A stretch of 51,326 nt of DNA from Blastocatellia bacterium (GCA_025054955.1 JANWZE010000040.1:1-51326); one strand, 5' to 3'; shown: positions 1 to 8,782, counted from the stretch's first letter. Notes: generated by a model not told the origin, from the letters alone. Numbers and translations: made by a program.

Positions 1-596
1 AGCACATATAGGAATTCGCTACCCCGTGCGCCCGCCACTACATCCTGATGACCGTCAGCGTCGAAATCCCCTGCGCCCAGCAAGTCCGGCGCTTCACCAA
101 GCTCAAACACCCGCGCCTCCAGCAAAAACGGCGGCGCGTCCAAAAGCTGTGCCCCGCCCTGCGCCATCCCTGATCCATGACCGCGCGGCCAGAGCGATTC
201 CAGATTGCCTCGATGCAACGTAATGAGGCCACCACTTGGCCCCTCGTACCCGCAGATCACATCCGGCACGCCATCTTCATCAAAATCGGCCGAGGCCAAC
301 GCCGTCGGGCGCGCCTGATGATGTCCCAGCATTTGTCGCAGCCCAGCCGCGCCCTCATACACGGTCGGCACAACAAGGCTCCCCGTCAAATTGATATGCT
401 CCGTTTTAATGGCTCGTGTCGGCTGTAACTCTTCGCTTCCCCAGCCAGCCAATGCTGCCTGCTGCGTCGCAGCCTGCGTCGGCACAGACAGAAAACCCGC
501 CAGCCACCGCCCACCGGCTCCAAGCCAAAAGATCAATCCCACCAGCCAAACACACGTCATCATGTTTCGCCGATTTTTCAGACTGTCGTGTTTCAT
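1..596 (-). CDS. Exported FG-GAP/VCBS-repeat protein, 3' part cut off by window edge
   Basis: The reading frame is open from the ATG at 596 down to base 1, so only about the first 198 residues are visible. The N-terminus (MKHDSLKNRRN, then a hydrophobic run TCVWLVGLIFWLGAGG) looks like a signal peptide or membrane anchor. Two Asp-rich calcium-loop motifs of the FG-GAP/VCBS integrin-like propeller type follow: DFDEDGVPDVI near residue 101 and DFDADGHQDVV near residue 176. Such repeats form extracellular beta-propellers; no enzymatic role can be assigned. An AAGGAG Shine-Dalgarno (606-611) lies 9 bases before the chosen ATG. An in-frame ATG at 605 would overlap that site and is less likely. Gene presence is clear; function is open. 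Confidence 0.8.
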   Translation of the reverse strand, partial: MKHDSLKNRRNMMTCVWLVGLIFWLGAGGRWLAGFLSVPTQAATQQAALAGWGSEELQPTRAIKTEHINLTGSLVVPTVYEGAAGLRQMLGHHQARPTALASADFDEDGVPDVICGYEGPSGGLITLHRGNLESLWPRGHGSGMAQGGAQLLDAPPFLLEARVFELGEAPDLLGAGDFDADGHQDVVAGARGSEFLYV

Positions 597-860
597 CAGA
601 GTCATCTCCTTATCATGTGGTCTTTGGTTAAGGTTGTGATGGTGTTGCTCGTGCAGACCTCGTATGTGACGTACTTCGTCGGGCGGCGCAGCCCGTGGCA
701 GGCTGAGCTAACCAAGCGTGTGCGCGGTCAAGCCGTGCACAGGCCACCTCGGCGCAGCACCACTGCGCCAGGCCTTTTTGCAATGATACGTCCAGAGCGT
801 TCCACATCTGGCTACCTTCTGCGCGGGCCTCTGCCGACGCCCCCAGCTCAGATTCGTCTC

Positions 861-909
861 GAATCTGGCTCGGACGTCCCGCCGGTGGTCCATTCTCATG
901 CTTCGTGGC
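861..909 (-). repeat. Dispersed intergenic palindromic repeat, copy 1
   Basis: Read on the minus strand it begins GCCACGAAGCATGAGAATG and continues with a GC-rich palindromic core (CCGGCGGGACGTCCG), matching the copies at 8507 and 8586 in order and spacing. It is one of the more diverged copies. Confidence 0.55.
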
Positions 910-1003
910 CTGCATTAACCACACTGGCGATTCCTCAGAAAAACTCCCGTCACGAGGGCCCGCTTCACATCACCGATTTGGAATGTCAGACCCAAGGCGC
1001 AAC

Positions 1004-1031
1004 CCCGCCGGCTGGCCCGTTAGCCGGCGGG
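1004..1031 (-). terminator. Hairpin downstream of the beta-propeller/cytochrome gene
   Basis: CCCGCCGGCT pairs perfectly with AGCCGGCGGG across an 8-base loop (10-bp GC-rich stem). It begins about 20 bases beyond the stop codon at 1051. There is no clear U tract on either strand, so it may act as an RNA-stabilising 3' hairpin rather than a classic Rho-independent terminator. Confidence 0.4.
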
Positions 1032-1050
1032 ATTGAGAGCCTTGAGTTTT

Positions 1051-3315
1051 TCATGGATTGATCGGCGGCGTCCGCGCGTCAATCGAGAGGATAAAGCGGA
1101 TCAGTTTGCGTCGCTGTTCCGGATCATCCAGCAGATCAACGCCGGTGCCCGCGCTGCGATGTTCAACGTTATTCAATACCGCTTCGAGCGAATCCACAGC
1201 GCCCCCGTGCAAGAAGGTGCGCGGGAAGGCAAACAGCGAGAGTAATGAAGCAGGCGCAAAGCCGTCAGCGCCCAATGGCGGTGCTGCGTTGGCGCGCACT
1301 TCATTCTTGAGCGTTGGATCGAACGTGCCAACCCTGCGGAGCACGCCGACAAATTGTCCATTGCTCAGTTGATTAGCAGCCGGCGGCGGCGTGAAGTTTC
1401 GTATGGCTGATGTCCACTGTGGGCCGCCGTGGCACTGTTGACAATTATTGGCGCGAAAGATGCGCTCGCCTTCGATGACATCGGGATCGTTTTTGCGTAG
1501 CGGCGAGATTGGCGCGCGAATGCCAAACGCGATGAATGTCCGCATCGCATCCCAAGCGCCGACGCCGCGCACTTTCACCTGATTTCGGTTTCTATTAGCT
1601 GGCGCAAAGGCGTTGACATTGGGGTCCGGCGTGACGCCATCGGCCAGCACGATTAGTCCCTGGCCACCCGACACGTTTCGGATATTCAGTTCAAAGTCCT
1701 CTTCTTCATCAAAGATGGCTGACCAGTTGTAGAGCCGGTCTTGTTCGCGCTGCGGGTCGGTTTGGTCAAAGTCGGTGTGTTGAGGAATCGTGCGGCGGGG
1801 GCCGGCAGCGAAAATCCACACGACATTGTCGCTCAGACCAAACGGGTGACATGAAGCGCAACTGCCCCAGCCTTCCGACGACATGCGGCCAACAAGCGGC
1901 GTGGTCGTGCCGGGCGCCGGATCGAACTCGCCGACCGACGTGTTATACAGTTCCTTGCCGATGTGAATACGGTCTTCGAGCGTCCCTGGCTGCGGCAGGG
2001 CGGCTGAGCGAACTGTGGCGATGGCGGCCTCTGGTGTGCGCGTCAGATCAATGACAGTCACGTCGCGCGAGATGAAATTCATCACGTAAGCCCGCGTGTC
2101 AATCGAGTTGATGACGATACCACGTGGGTTCTTGCCGACCCTGATGTCGAGCACCCGGCCGGTGGCTGGATTGTTAACGACGGTGGGCGCGCCCGTAGTG
2201 GGATTGACCGAGATTTTAACTGCGATATTGCTGGCGGCGCTGACGACAAATCCTTCGTTCGTCCGATTCTTAAAGGCCATCGCCCACGGCTGTGTAATGA
2301 AGAGTTTTTCCAAGCCTGCTGGCTGGCGCGCCACAGCCAGGTGCATGTTGATGGTTTGCAAGGCATCGCGATTGGTGGCGCGGTCAAGAACGTGCAGCAA
2401 ACTTTGTGTATTGACGTTGAACCGAACCGGACCATTGGGCGAGGCGCCGGTGTTGGGCAGATAAGCGAAGTTGCCTTTGATGGCCACATTGTTCAATTGA
2501 TTAGGATAGGCGCCGGTGACGAAGGTGAATTGAGGCGGGTTGGCCGGCGCAATCCGATTGATGGCATCGCCGGCAGCGCGGAAGCCAGTGTCGGCAATCG
2601 GTTGCAACACCGCTGTGCTGACGATCGAGTCGGTGGTGGTAGACAGCACTGTGACCAGTGCGACTTTGCTGTCATCTTCGCCATCCAGTTTACCCACGGC
2701 ACGCGGCAACGAGAGAAATTGCGTGACGTAGACGGTTTCATCCAGATCATTGAAGTCACCGTTATTAGTGATCGCCAAACCACGCGGTTCCTGGCCAACA
2801 TTCTCAATTGTCCTGATGACCTGATTGGTGGCTGTATCAATGACGGAGACCGAGTTGGATCGCGAGTTGGTCACATAGAGCTTTCGCCCATTGGGCGTCA
2901 AGGCCAGCCCGTAGGGTTCTGTGCCTACTGGGATATTGGTGATCACGCGGCGGTTCACCACATTGATCACGGAAACCGTGCCGCTGACCGTGTTGGCCGC
3001 ATAGGCGCGCGTGCCGTTAGGCAATATAGCGACACCATTGGGTTCATCCTGCACAGGGATTTCCGCCAGGCGGGTCAACTCACCGGCACCCGGATTGACA
3101 TCAAAGAGCGATACGGTGTCATTGTCGGCATTGGCGACGACCAGCAGGCTATCGTCGGCGCTGAGGGCCAATGGTTGCGAAGACGTCGGCCCGGGAAAAC
3201 GAACAGCTTGCGCCTCAGTGCCGCCTCCCGGCAAATAAACCTTCAGGAGAGCAACGCCGACAGCGAGGCAAGCGGTGAGTTTCAAAAGGTTCATCCATTG
3301 TCGTGTCTGTTTCAT
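1051..3315 (-). CDS. Exported YVTN beta-propeller protein with two C-terminal haem c motifs
   Basis: The 754-aa protein starts with a signal peptide (MKQTRQWMNLLKLTACLAVG). Residues about 40-480 form YVTN/NHL-like blades, with recurring phrases such as GTRAYAANTVSGTVSVIN and GRKLYVTNSRSNSVSVID. The C-terminal third carries two CxxCH haem-attachment motifs, C486-A-S-C489-H490 and C625-Q-Q-C628-H629, spaced as in di-haem cytochrome c peroxidase/MauG-like proteins. It probably acts in the periplasm in electron transfer or peroxide chemistry; the substrate is unknown. The frame runs upstream to 3501, but ATG 3315 is chosen because AGGGAGGACC directly precedes it and the signal peptide starts there. 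The small gene at 3354-3563 ends 38 bases upstream and is probably co-transcribed. Confidence 0.85.
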   Translation of the reverse strand: MKQTRQWMNLLKLTACLAVGVALLKVYLPGGGTEAQAVRFPGPTSSQPLALSADDSLLVVANADNDTVSLFDVNPGAGELTRLAEIPVQDEPNGVAILPNGTRAYAANTVSGTVSVINVVNRRVITNIPVGTEPYGLALTPNGRKLYVTNSRSNSVSVIDTATNQVIRTIENVGQEPRGLAITNNGDFNDLDETVYVTQFLSLPRAVGKLDGEDDSKVALVTVLSTTTDSIVSTAVLQPIADTGFRAAGDAINRIAPANPPQFTFVTGAYPNQLNNVAIKGNFAYLPNTGASPNGPVRFNVNTQSLLHVLDRATNRDALQTINMHLAVARQPAGLEKLFITQPWAMAFKNRTNEGFVVSAASNIAVKISVNPTTGAPTVVNNPATGRVLDIRVGKNPRGIVINSIDTRAYVMNFISRDVTVIDLTRTPEAAIATVRSAALPQPGTLEDRIHIGKELYNTSVGEFDPAPGTTTPLVGRMSSEGWGSCASCHPFGLSDNVVWIFAAGPRRTIPQHTDFDQTDPQREQDRLYNWSAIFDEEEDFELNIRNVSGGQGLIVLADGVTPDPNVNAFAPANRNRNQVKVRGVGAWDAMRTFIAFGIRAPISPLRKNDPDVIEGERIFRANNCQQCHGGPQWTSAIRNFTPPPAANQLSNGQFVGVLRRVGTFDPTLKNEVRANAAPPLGADGFAPASLLSLFAFPRTFLHGGAVDSLEAVLNNVEHRSAGTGVDLLDDPEQRRKLIRFILSIDARTPPINP

Positions 3316-3353
3316 ACATGGTCCTCCCTTGATTGTTTTGGATGGTGAATCAA

Positions 3354-3563
3354 CTATGCTTGATGGGCATCGGTCCACTCCTCTTGCGCCAGTTTCGAGT
3401 TTTCCTCCTGCACCATCTCGCAGAAAAAGCCAAGCATCTCCTGTAACGAGTGGAAGTGCATGACGCGACCCGAACTGACGTGCTCCGAGCGTCCTTCCCA
3501 CTGTCCCTGTTGCAGGTCTGCGTCCGATTGAAATTGGAGAACAAACGCTCGGCGATTGGACAT
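3354..3563 (-). CDS. Small conserved-type hypothetical protein (69 aa)
   Basis: This short frame starts at ATG 3563 behind a near-perfect Shine-Dalgarno (AGGAGGAACGGCTG then ATG). It ends 38 bases before the beta-propeller/cytochrome gene, so the two likely form an operon. The protein (MSNRRAFVLQFQSDAD..., then HVSSGRVMHFHSLQEML) resembles a widespread class of small bacterial proteins with the pattern F-x-V-Q-x(n)-GRVEHV-x-SG-x(3)-F-x-S-x-EEL. Their function is unknown to me. The Shine-Dalgarno, spacing and the family-like pattern make it a real gene rather than a shadow. Confidence 0.65.
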   Translation of the reverse strand: MSNRRAFVLQFQSDADLQQGQWEGRSEHVSSGRVMHFHSLQEMLGFFCEMVQEENSKLAQEEWTDAHQA

Positions 3564-3723
3564 CAGCCGTTCCTCCTCAACTGGGTTGTTTGGCCTTCGT
3601 TAGTCATAAGCGTTAATGTTGGTCCACGTAACAATCGGGAGAATACCAACAATGGGGTTTGCAAGTCATAAAAGTCTGGTAGTAATTCGGTAAGATTTCG
3701 GTAAGTTGTAAGGATGAAAAAGG

Positions 3724-3880
3724 AGCCACCGAGGTCACAGAGGCCACCGAGTTCATCTTTGTCCTGTCTCCTCAAAAAAGCGGCACAGGGGTTCCCGCCT
3801 GTGGGGTTTTTCATCGTTTCTCTCGCGTCGTGGCTAACGACACGAACAACTCCTCTGTGTGCTCTGTGGCGTCGGTGGCT
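3724..3880. repeat. Imperfect long inverted repeat enclosing a palindromic repeat copy
   Basis: The left arm (3724-3764: agccaccgaggtcacagagg and on) and the complement of the right arm (3837-3880: agccaccgacgccacagagc and on) match imperfectly over about 40 bases. The centre (3781-3834) is a copy of the dispersed palindromic repeat whose core pairs CACAGG with CCTGTG. No gene is enclosed. Confidence 0.55.
3781..3834 (-). repeat. Dispersed intergenic palindromic repeat, copy 2
   Basis: On the minus strand it reads GCCACGACGCGAG, then GATGAAAAACCCCACAGG, then CGGGAACCCCTGTGCCG. The head is diverged but the palindromic core is well kept. Confidence 0.55.
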
Positions 3881-4215
3881 ATGTTCGGGAGAGACGAGGG
3901 GTCGAAGCCGGTGCCCCTTCGATTTGCTTTCTGCGTTGCTTCACGGCGTTGGGTCGTTGTGTTACAATGCCGCCTCGCGCTAGTTTGTCCAATTGGCATC
4001 CTATGCGGGCTTCAGGGATGCAAAATTGTTAGGGAGGCGCACTCAAGCGAGGGTTCAACATGGTATCCGTTAGGGCGTCAGCAAGGCACACCTTCTGAGT
4101 TAACGCGCCCGATGCGCTGATTGGTTGAGTCATCAGAAAGGCAGGCCCCTTGGCCTCTAAACGGTAGAGGTTCACTTCTTCCGATGTGACTGCTGCAGAC
4201 GTGATTTAACGGTTG

Positions 4216-7200
4216 ATGACCATTGACTCGCATCAAGACATGACACAACAGAAGGACGTCAAATTTGGTTCATTTCGGCTCAGCTTGGCCAATCAATGTC
4301 TGTGGCGGAACGATCAAGCGATTTCGTTAACGCCGAAGGCGTTTGCTGTGTTGTGTTATCTGGTCGAGCGGGCCGGACAGTTGGTTAGCAAAGATCAATT
4401 GCTCAACGCCGTCTGGCCTCAGACCTACGTGACGGACGCCGTGTTAAAGGTGTGTATTCGCGAGATTCGACAGGCGTTGGATGATGACGCCAGGAACCCT
4501 CAGTTTATCGAGACAGCGCATCGGCGCGGGTATCGGTTTATCGGGAAGGTCTTGACTGTAGAGTCGCGCGAGCCAACCAGGGACAAATCTGCGTTTGCCT
4601 CTTCATTTCAGCCTCCAACTTCCAAAGCGCACACAACGCCACTGGTCGGTCGAGAGGCAGAACTCAGGCAACTGCGCGAGTGGTTGCAACGCGCTTTGCG
4701 CGGCGAGCGACAGGTGATCTTCATCACCGGCGAGCCGGGCATCGGAAAGACTGCATTGATCGAAGCCTTTTTGGAGAGCCTGACGGACCTTCCAGGCGTC
4801 GCGGACGATCCTCCGTCAGTGTTGATTGCACGCGGCCAGTGCCTCGACCAATATGGTTCGGGCGAGGCTTACTTGCCCGTGTTAGACGTGCTTGGTCGGC
4901 TGTGTCGCGGGCCGGCACGTGAACTGTTAGTGGAATTGCTGCATCGTCATGCACCGACTTGGCTCGTACAGATGCCTTGGTTGATCAAAGAGAGCGAACG
5001 CGACGGCGTGGCGCGAGAAACGCTTGGCGCGACCCGCGAGCGGATGTTGCGCGAGCTGACGGAAACGATCGAGCAGCTCACGTTGGAGGCGCCTTTGGTG
5101 TTCGTGCTGGAGGATATGCACTGGAGCGATTATTCAACGCTCGATTTCATCACAGCGATGGCTCAACGGCGAGAGTACGCCCGGCTGATGGTGCTGGCCA
5201 CGTATCGCCCGGTGGAAATCATTTTGAGTGGACATCCGTTGAAAACCGTGAAACAGGAACTTGCGACCCACCGCCGGTGTCAAGAAATCGCGCTTGAATT
5301 CCTCACCCAGTCAGCCGTGACCGAATACCTGAAGGCTTGCTTGGGCGATGATGCCGTGGCGCATCAGGTAGCGCCGGTTGTGCATCAGCGGACCGATGGC
5401 AATCCGCTCTTCATGATCAGTATGGTGGACTACCTGCTGAGGCACGAGATGCTCGTCCGCGACGAGCATGGCTGGCACTGGAAAATGCCAATGGGCGAGA
5501 TTGAAACAGCAGTGCCTGACAGCATTCGTCAGATCATCGAAAAGCAAGTTGAGCGTCTTCCTGCCGATCAGCAGCAGGTACTAGAAGCGATGAGCATCGC
5601 CGGTATCGGCGTTGAGTTCTCCGCAGCGGCAGTGGCGGCCCTGCTGGAGGCAGATGTTGTTCAGGCTGAAGAGGCATGCGAAAAGCTGTCGCGCCGCCGC
5701 CAGTTCATTGAGGCCGTCGGCGTCAGTGAACTTCCTGATGGCACAGTCTGCGCGCGATATGGCTTCATTCATCAGCTTTATCAAAATGTGCTCTATGATC
5801 GGATTGCGCCGGCGCGTCGTAGTCGGATGCACCGCCAACTGGGGCTCGCCGGCGAGCGGATATTCGCCAATGATCCATCGGTGATTGCCGGCGAATTAGC
5901 CATGCACTTTGAGCGAGGGCGTGAAAAACGGCGGGCAATTCATTACTTGCAACAGGTGGCCGCCAAGGATGTGCAACGCTCGGCCAATCGCGAAGCGATC
6001 GCTTACCTGAGCCGGGCGTTAAAACTGGCCGAGCAACTGCCCGAGTCAGACAGGCCGATGGCGCGCCTTGAGCTGTTGGAGCAACGCGGTCGCGTCTACC
6101 GTTCAGTGGGCCAGATGAACAAAGCTGTGCAAGACTTCACAACGATGATGAGCTGCGCGCAAGAACTGGGGCGGGTAGACCGTCAGGTGTGGGCCTCGTT
6201 GCTGGCGGCCAGCGCCCAGTTCTGGATCAATCGCCAGCGGTGCTTACAAGCCGTTGATGAAGCTGCTGCGTTGAGTGAGCAGATTGAGGATGAGTTGCTG
6301 CGGGCGCACATGCGCGGCTATTGTGGGCATTGGAGCCTGAACCTGCGCGGCTGGCGCGACGAAGACGCGCAAGCGTTCATCGCCGGTGTGGCCGCAGCCC
6401 GTCAGGCCAACGAGCCTTCGTGGTTGACGCTGCACACGGCGCGTGAGAGCTATTTTGAATGCATGCGCTCGAATTACCTGGCTGCGAGCCGCGCGGCTGA
6501 GGCTGGCATGCAACTGGCGTTGCAATCAGGCGAGGCCTTTGATTACATGTTGGCCAAGTTCTTTGGCGCGTGGGGCCTGTTGCACAGCGGCCAGTGGGCT
6601 CGGATGAAAGCCTCGTTGCAGCGCGGTATCCAGATGGCCGAGCGTAACGGCCACACGGTGTGGGCGTGGTTATTCCGCGTGGCATTGGCGTGGTTGTATC
6701 AAGAGGCTTACGACTTTGAGCAGGCGCGAGCGTTATGTGAACCCGCGGCTCAATACGCCCGCAGCTCGCCGCAAGAGAGCGGACAATTACTCTTCAAAAG
6801 TTTGATCGTGTCCGGTCTGACCTATAATGGCCTCGAACAGTGGCAGCAGGCTTCAGCCTGCTTCGACGAAATCACGGCGCATCTGAGCAATGAGCGTTGG
6901 GTGATGGATTGGATTTTGAACGCGCCGTTGCACTACGGCCTGGCTGAGTGTCAGTTCCGGCAGGGTGACCTGGATCACGCGCAACATACAGCCGAACAAT
7001 TGTGCGAACTGGCCTCACTTGTGCCCGAACGAACCTATCTGGCGCTGGGCCATCGCCTCTTGGCTGACGTGGCCATGAGTCGGCGAGACTGGCATCAGGC
7101 CGAAGCGCAATTGACTTGCGCGTTGAGTGCGCTGAAAGCCGCATCGGCGCCGCTAGCTCAGTGGCGCGTTTACGCAACGGCCGCACGGTTCTATGAACAA

Positions 7201-7356
7201 CGGCGCTCACGGTCTAAGGCAAAATCCTATTGGGCACGGAGCGCGGCTGTGCTCCATCAGTTGGCCGATTCGCTCGATCAGGCTGATGGGCTGCGGCACA
7301 CATTCCTCAACCATCCCGCCGTGCAAGCCATTTTCCATAACGCTCAGCCTTCCTGA
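4216..7356 (+). CDS. Winged-helix transcriptional regulator with AAA ATPase and TPR-like C-terminal half
   Basis: The 1046-aa protein has three parts. Residues about 15-110 form an OmpR/CadC-type winged helix (SLTPKAFAVLCYLVERAGQ, then a DNA-binding segment ending HRRGYRFIG). Residues about 140-450 form an AAA/STAND-type ATPase with Walker A G172-EPGIGK-T179 and Walker B-like FVLED around E299-D300. The remaining ~550 residues are helical repeats of TPR/BTAD type. This layout is typical of large signal-responsive regulators; target and signal are unknown. The frame opens with TTG at 4213; ATG 4216 is chosen, though ATG 4240 is possible. No strong Shine-Dalgarno is visible. It stands alone, transcribed divergently from the operon on its left. 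Confidence 0.85.
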   Translation: MTIDSHQDMTQQKDVKFGSFRLSLANQCLWRNDQAISLTPKAFAVLCYLVERAGQLVSKDQLLNAVWPQTYVTDAVLKVCIREIRQALDDDARNPQFIETAHRRGYRFIGKVLTVESREPTRDKSAFASSFQPPTSKAHTTPLVGREAELRQLREWLQRALRGERQVIFITGEPGIGKTALIEAFLESLTDLPGVADDPPSVLIARGQCLDQYGSGEAYLPVLDVLGRLCRGPARELLVELLHRHAPTWLVQMPWLIKESERDGVARETLGATRERMLRELTETIEQLTLEAPLVFVLEDMHWSDYSTLDFITAMAQRREYARLMVLATYRPVEIILSGHPLKTVKQELATHRRCQEIALEFLTQSAVTEYLKACLGDDAVAHQVAPVVHQRTDGNPLFMISMVDYLLRHEMLVRDEHGWHWKMPMGEIETAVPDSIRQIIEKQVERLPADQQQVLEAMSIAGIGVEFSAAAVAALLEADVVQAEEACEKLSRRRQFIEAVGVSELPDGTVCARYGFIHQLYQNVLYDRIAPARRSRMHRQLGLAGERIFANDPSVIAGELAMHFERGREKRRAIHYLQQVAAKDVQRSANREAIAYLSRALKLAEQLPESDRPMARLELLEQRGRVYRSVGQMNKAVQDFTTMMSCAQELGRVDRQVWASLLAASAQFWINRQRCLQAVDEAAALSEQIEDELLRAHMRGYCGHWSLNLRGWRDEDAQAFIAGVAAARQANEPSWLTLHTARESYFECMRSNYLAASRAAEAGMQLALQSGEAFDYMLAKFFGAWGLLHSGQWARMKASLQRGIQMAERNGHTVWAWLFRVALAWLYQEAYDFEQARALCEPAAQYARSSPQESGQLLFKSLIVSGLTYNGLEQWQQASACFDEITAHLSNERWVMDWILNAPLHYGLAECQFRQGDLDHAQHTAEQLCELASLVPERTYLALGHRLLADVAMSRRDWHQAEAQLTCALSALKAASAPLAQWRVYATAARFYEQRRSRSKAKSYWARSAAVLHQLADSLDQADGLRHTFLNHPAVQAIFHNAQPS

Positions 7357-7737
7357 TGAAGTCTTTTGAGAAGCGGCCGGTGAGCAACCACAGCCAGAGC
7401 GCCGGTCGGTTGGCATCGTGCATTTTTGTGCGCGCGGCCATGAAAACCGGGGATGACGCCCTTCCAGACGTTGCACGTCGGGCTACCGGCTCAGGCACCG
7501 CTTGCGCAGCTCAGCAGAAAGGAGCGTAGCATGAGTAGGCAATACAAATGTGCATAGAAAATCGTTGACTGCCGTTTCGGCCGTTCTGTTGCTCTGCATG
7601 TCGCTTGTTCAAACACGACCTTTCTCCAGACTATTGGCCCCTGGCTCCTGACTCACATAGGGCCTTTCTTCGAACGATTGGTATATGCAGAATGGTTTTG
7701 TTAAGGCCTTTTCCTATACGCGCTATGATGTGATCCT
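7357..7737. other. Intergenic region with a possible dead gene start
   Basis: A good Shine-Dalgarno (AAAGGAG, 7519-7524 area) precedes ATG 7531, but that frame stops after 8 codons. In the next frame, GTG 7550 to TGA 7651 encodes 33 residues resembling a signal peptide (HRKSLTAVSAVLLLCMSLV). This may be the remnant of an exported-protein gene broken by a 1-base change. Nothing else is recognisable. Confidence 0.35.
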
Positions 7738-7968
7738 GTGAACGACGCAGCACGAAAGCATGATAAAGTGATGACACACCAGGAGCCCTGCATCGAACTT
7801 GATCCGGTCATCGAGGCTTACAAAAAGGACGTGGATCGCACGCTCATTCGCGAGAATCTCAAACTAACCGTTGAAGAGTGGTTCAAGAATTTGATGAATT
7901 TGCAGGCGTTCATCGAGCAATTGCGGTGCGCCGGCCAGGACTTGAAAAAACGTAATCACCAGGTTTGA
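7738..7968 (+). CDS. Small hypothetical protein upstream of a nucleotidyltransferase remnant (76 aa)
   Basis: The core (IELDPVIEAYKKDVDRTL, then LKLTVEEWFKNLMNLQAF) matches a pattern I know from small proteins encoded just before MNT-type nucleotidyltransferases; no biochemical role is established to my knowledge. The frame opens at GTG 7738; ATG 7771 is an alternative start that keeps the whole conserved core. Neither has a clear Shine-Dalgarno. Its usual partner follows immediately (7972-8438) but is broken, so this gene may be the surviving half of a two-gene unit. Confidence 0.55.
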   Translation: MNDAARKHDKVMTHQEPCIELDPVIEAYKKDVDRTLIRENLKLTVEEWFKNLMNLQAFIEQLRCAGQDLKKRNHQV

Positions 7969-7971
7969 TCA

Positions 7972-8438
7972 ATTGATCGCCTGGCAACGGCCAAGGTTGA
8001 ATTCATTATCGTCGGTGGCGCAGTGGCCGTAGCGCACGGCTCTGCCCGCTCAACTGAAGCTTTGGATATTGTCTATCGGCGAACGCTGGAGTGCGTCACG
8101 AGGCTGGTGCATGCGTTGGCTCCGCACCACCCATATCTACGCGGCGCGCCTCTGGGATTGCCCTTCGTATGGGACGAGAGGACGATTTGGAACGGCCTCA
8201 ATTTCACGCTGGTCACGTCGCTGGGAGCGATTGATTTGCTTGGCGAAATTACGGCTGGCGGCCGTTATGACGATTTGCCTCCCCATACAGTTGAACTCCA
8301 CTTGTTTGACTTAAAGGTTTATGTCTTGGCTTGGAACGTTTGATCTACGTGAAGCGCACGGCGGGTCGCCCGAAGGACTTCGAGGTGATTGCTGAGCTGG
8401 AAGCAATCTTGAAGGAGTGCCAACGTATGCCCCCGTAA
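7972..8438 (+). pseudogene. Frameshifted nucleotidyltransferase (MNT/AbiEii-like fold) remnant
   Basis: Reading from just after the previous stop gives a nucleotidyltransferase-like protein: VEFIIVGGAVAVAHGSAR (GG..A..HG motif), ALDIVYRR (metal-binding D-x-D region reduced), then GLNFTLVTSLGAIDLLGE. Three defects show decay. There is no ATG, GTG or TTG between the in-frame stop at 7966-7968 and codon 8023, which lies inside the conserved motif. The frame breaks near 8325, where KVYVLAWNV-stop appears, while the next frame continues with CLGLERLIYVKRTAGRPKDF and ends at TAA 8436-8438. One expected metal-binding Asp also seems replaced. A 1-base deletion explains the break. A sequencing error is the alternative. 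Confidence 0.7.
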
Positions 8439-8506
8439 TTTCTACAAAAGCCGTCGTGCGCACGCCACCGCTGTCCCGTTTATTCGGGGACTCGCTCATG
8501 AGCAGT

Positions 8507-8562
8507 AGCTCGCCACGAAGCATGAAAATGAATTACAGGCAGGAATGTCTGGGCCACATTCT
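8507..8562 (+). repeat. Dispersed palindromic repeat, copy 3
   Basis: Begins AGCTCGCCACGAAGCATG and ends GGGCCACATTCT. It is 56 bp long and differs from the copy at 8586 at about 3 positions. Confidence 0.85.
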
Positions 8563-8585
8563 GGTGGGAATCGCCTCGATGCAAC

Positions 8586-8641
8586 AGCTCGCCACGAAGC
8601 ATGAAAATGAATCACAGGCAGGCATGCCTGGGCCACATTCT
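8586..8641 (+). repeat. Dispersed palindromic repeat, copy 4
   Basis: Second 56-bp copy on the same strand, 79 bases after copy 3. Its core AGGCAGGCATGCCTG is a near-perfect palindrome. The tail runs CCACATTCTCAAG, as in the copy before the metalloprotease gene. Confidence 0.85.
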
Positions 8642-8782
8642 CAAGCAAGGCGCAATTGTTCAATCGCTGCCGAGCTTCAATAATCACCGTTGGACAATTG
8701 GTGAGTGAAAACGATAGAGCATGCAATACGCACAGCAAGCTGATTTGTATCGGCGCTCTGTGTGTCGTTCATTCACCATCCG

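Larger units (their letters stand above)
597..1050. other. Intergenic region without a convincing gene
   Basis: Short frames on both strands lack family resemblance and a good ribosome binding site. The stretch holds a perfect 8-bp stem with a 3-base loop (CAGATTCG-TCT-CGAATCTG, 849-867), one copy of the dispersed palindromic repeat (861-909) and a strong hairpin at 1004-1031 beyond the stop of the next gene. Confidence 0.6.
3564..4215. other. Intergenic region between divergent genes, repeat-rich
   Basis: About 650 bases lie between the small gene on the minus strand and the regulator on the plus strand. No frame here looks coding. It contains a direct repeat of TTCGGTAAG (near 3686-3704), which could be an operator, and a nested inverted repeat (3724-3880). 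I could not place a convincing promoter. Confidence 0.6.
8439..8782. other. Intergenic region carrying two direct copies of the palindromic repeat
   Basis: No gene is seen. The region lies between the nucleotidyltransferase remnant and the 3' end of the convergent metalloprotease gene and holds two same-strand repeat copies at 8507 and 8586. Confidence 0.65.

Noticed and set aside
588-1061. 157-codon plus-strand frame in the first intergenic region
   Set aside because: It runs through a repeat copy and a strong hairpin, has no family resemblance and no ribosome site.
2341-3348. 335-codon open frame on the plus strand
   Set aside because: It lies wholly opposite the beta-propeller/cytochrome gene, resembles no protein family and has no ribosome site; the minus-strand gene has clear motifs.
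8507-8641. Possible CRISPR array
   Set aside because: Only two 56-bp copies with one 23-base spacer, and the same unit occurs singly at distant sites; this is a dispersed repeat.
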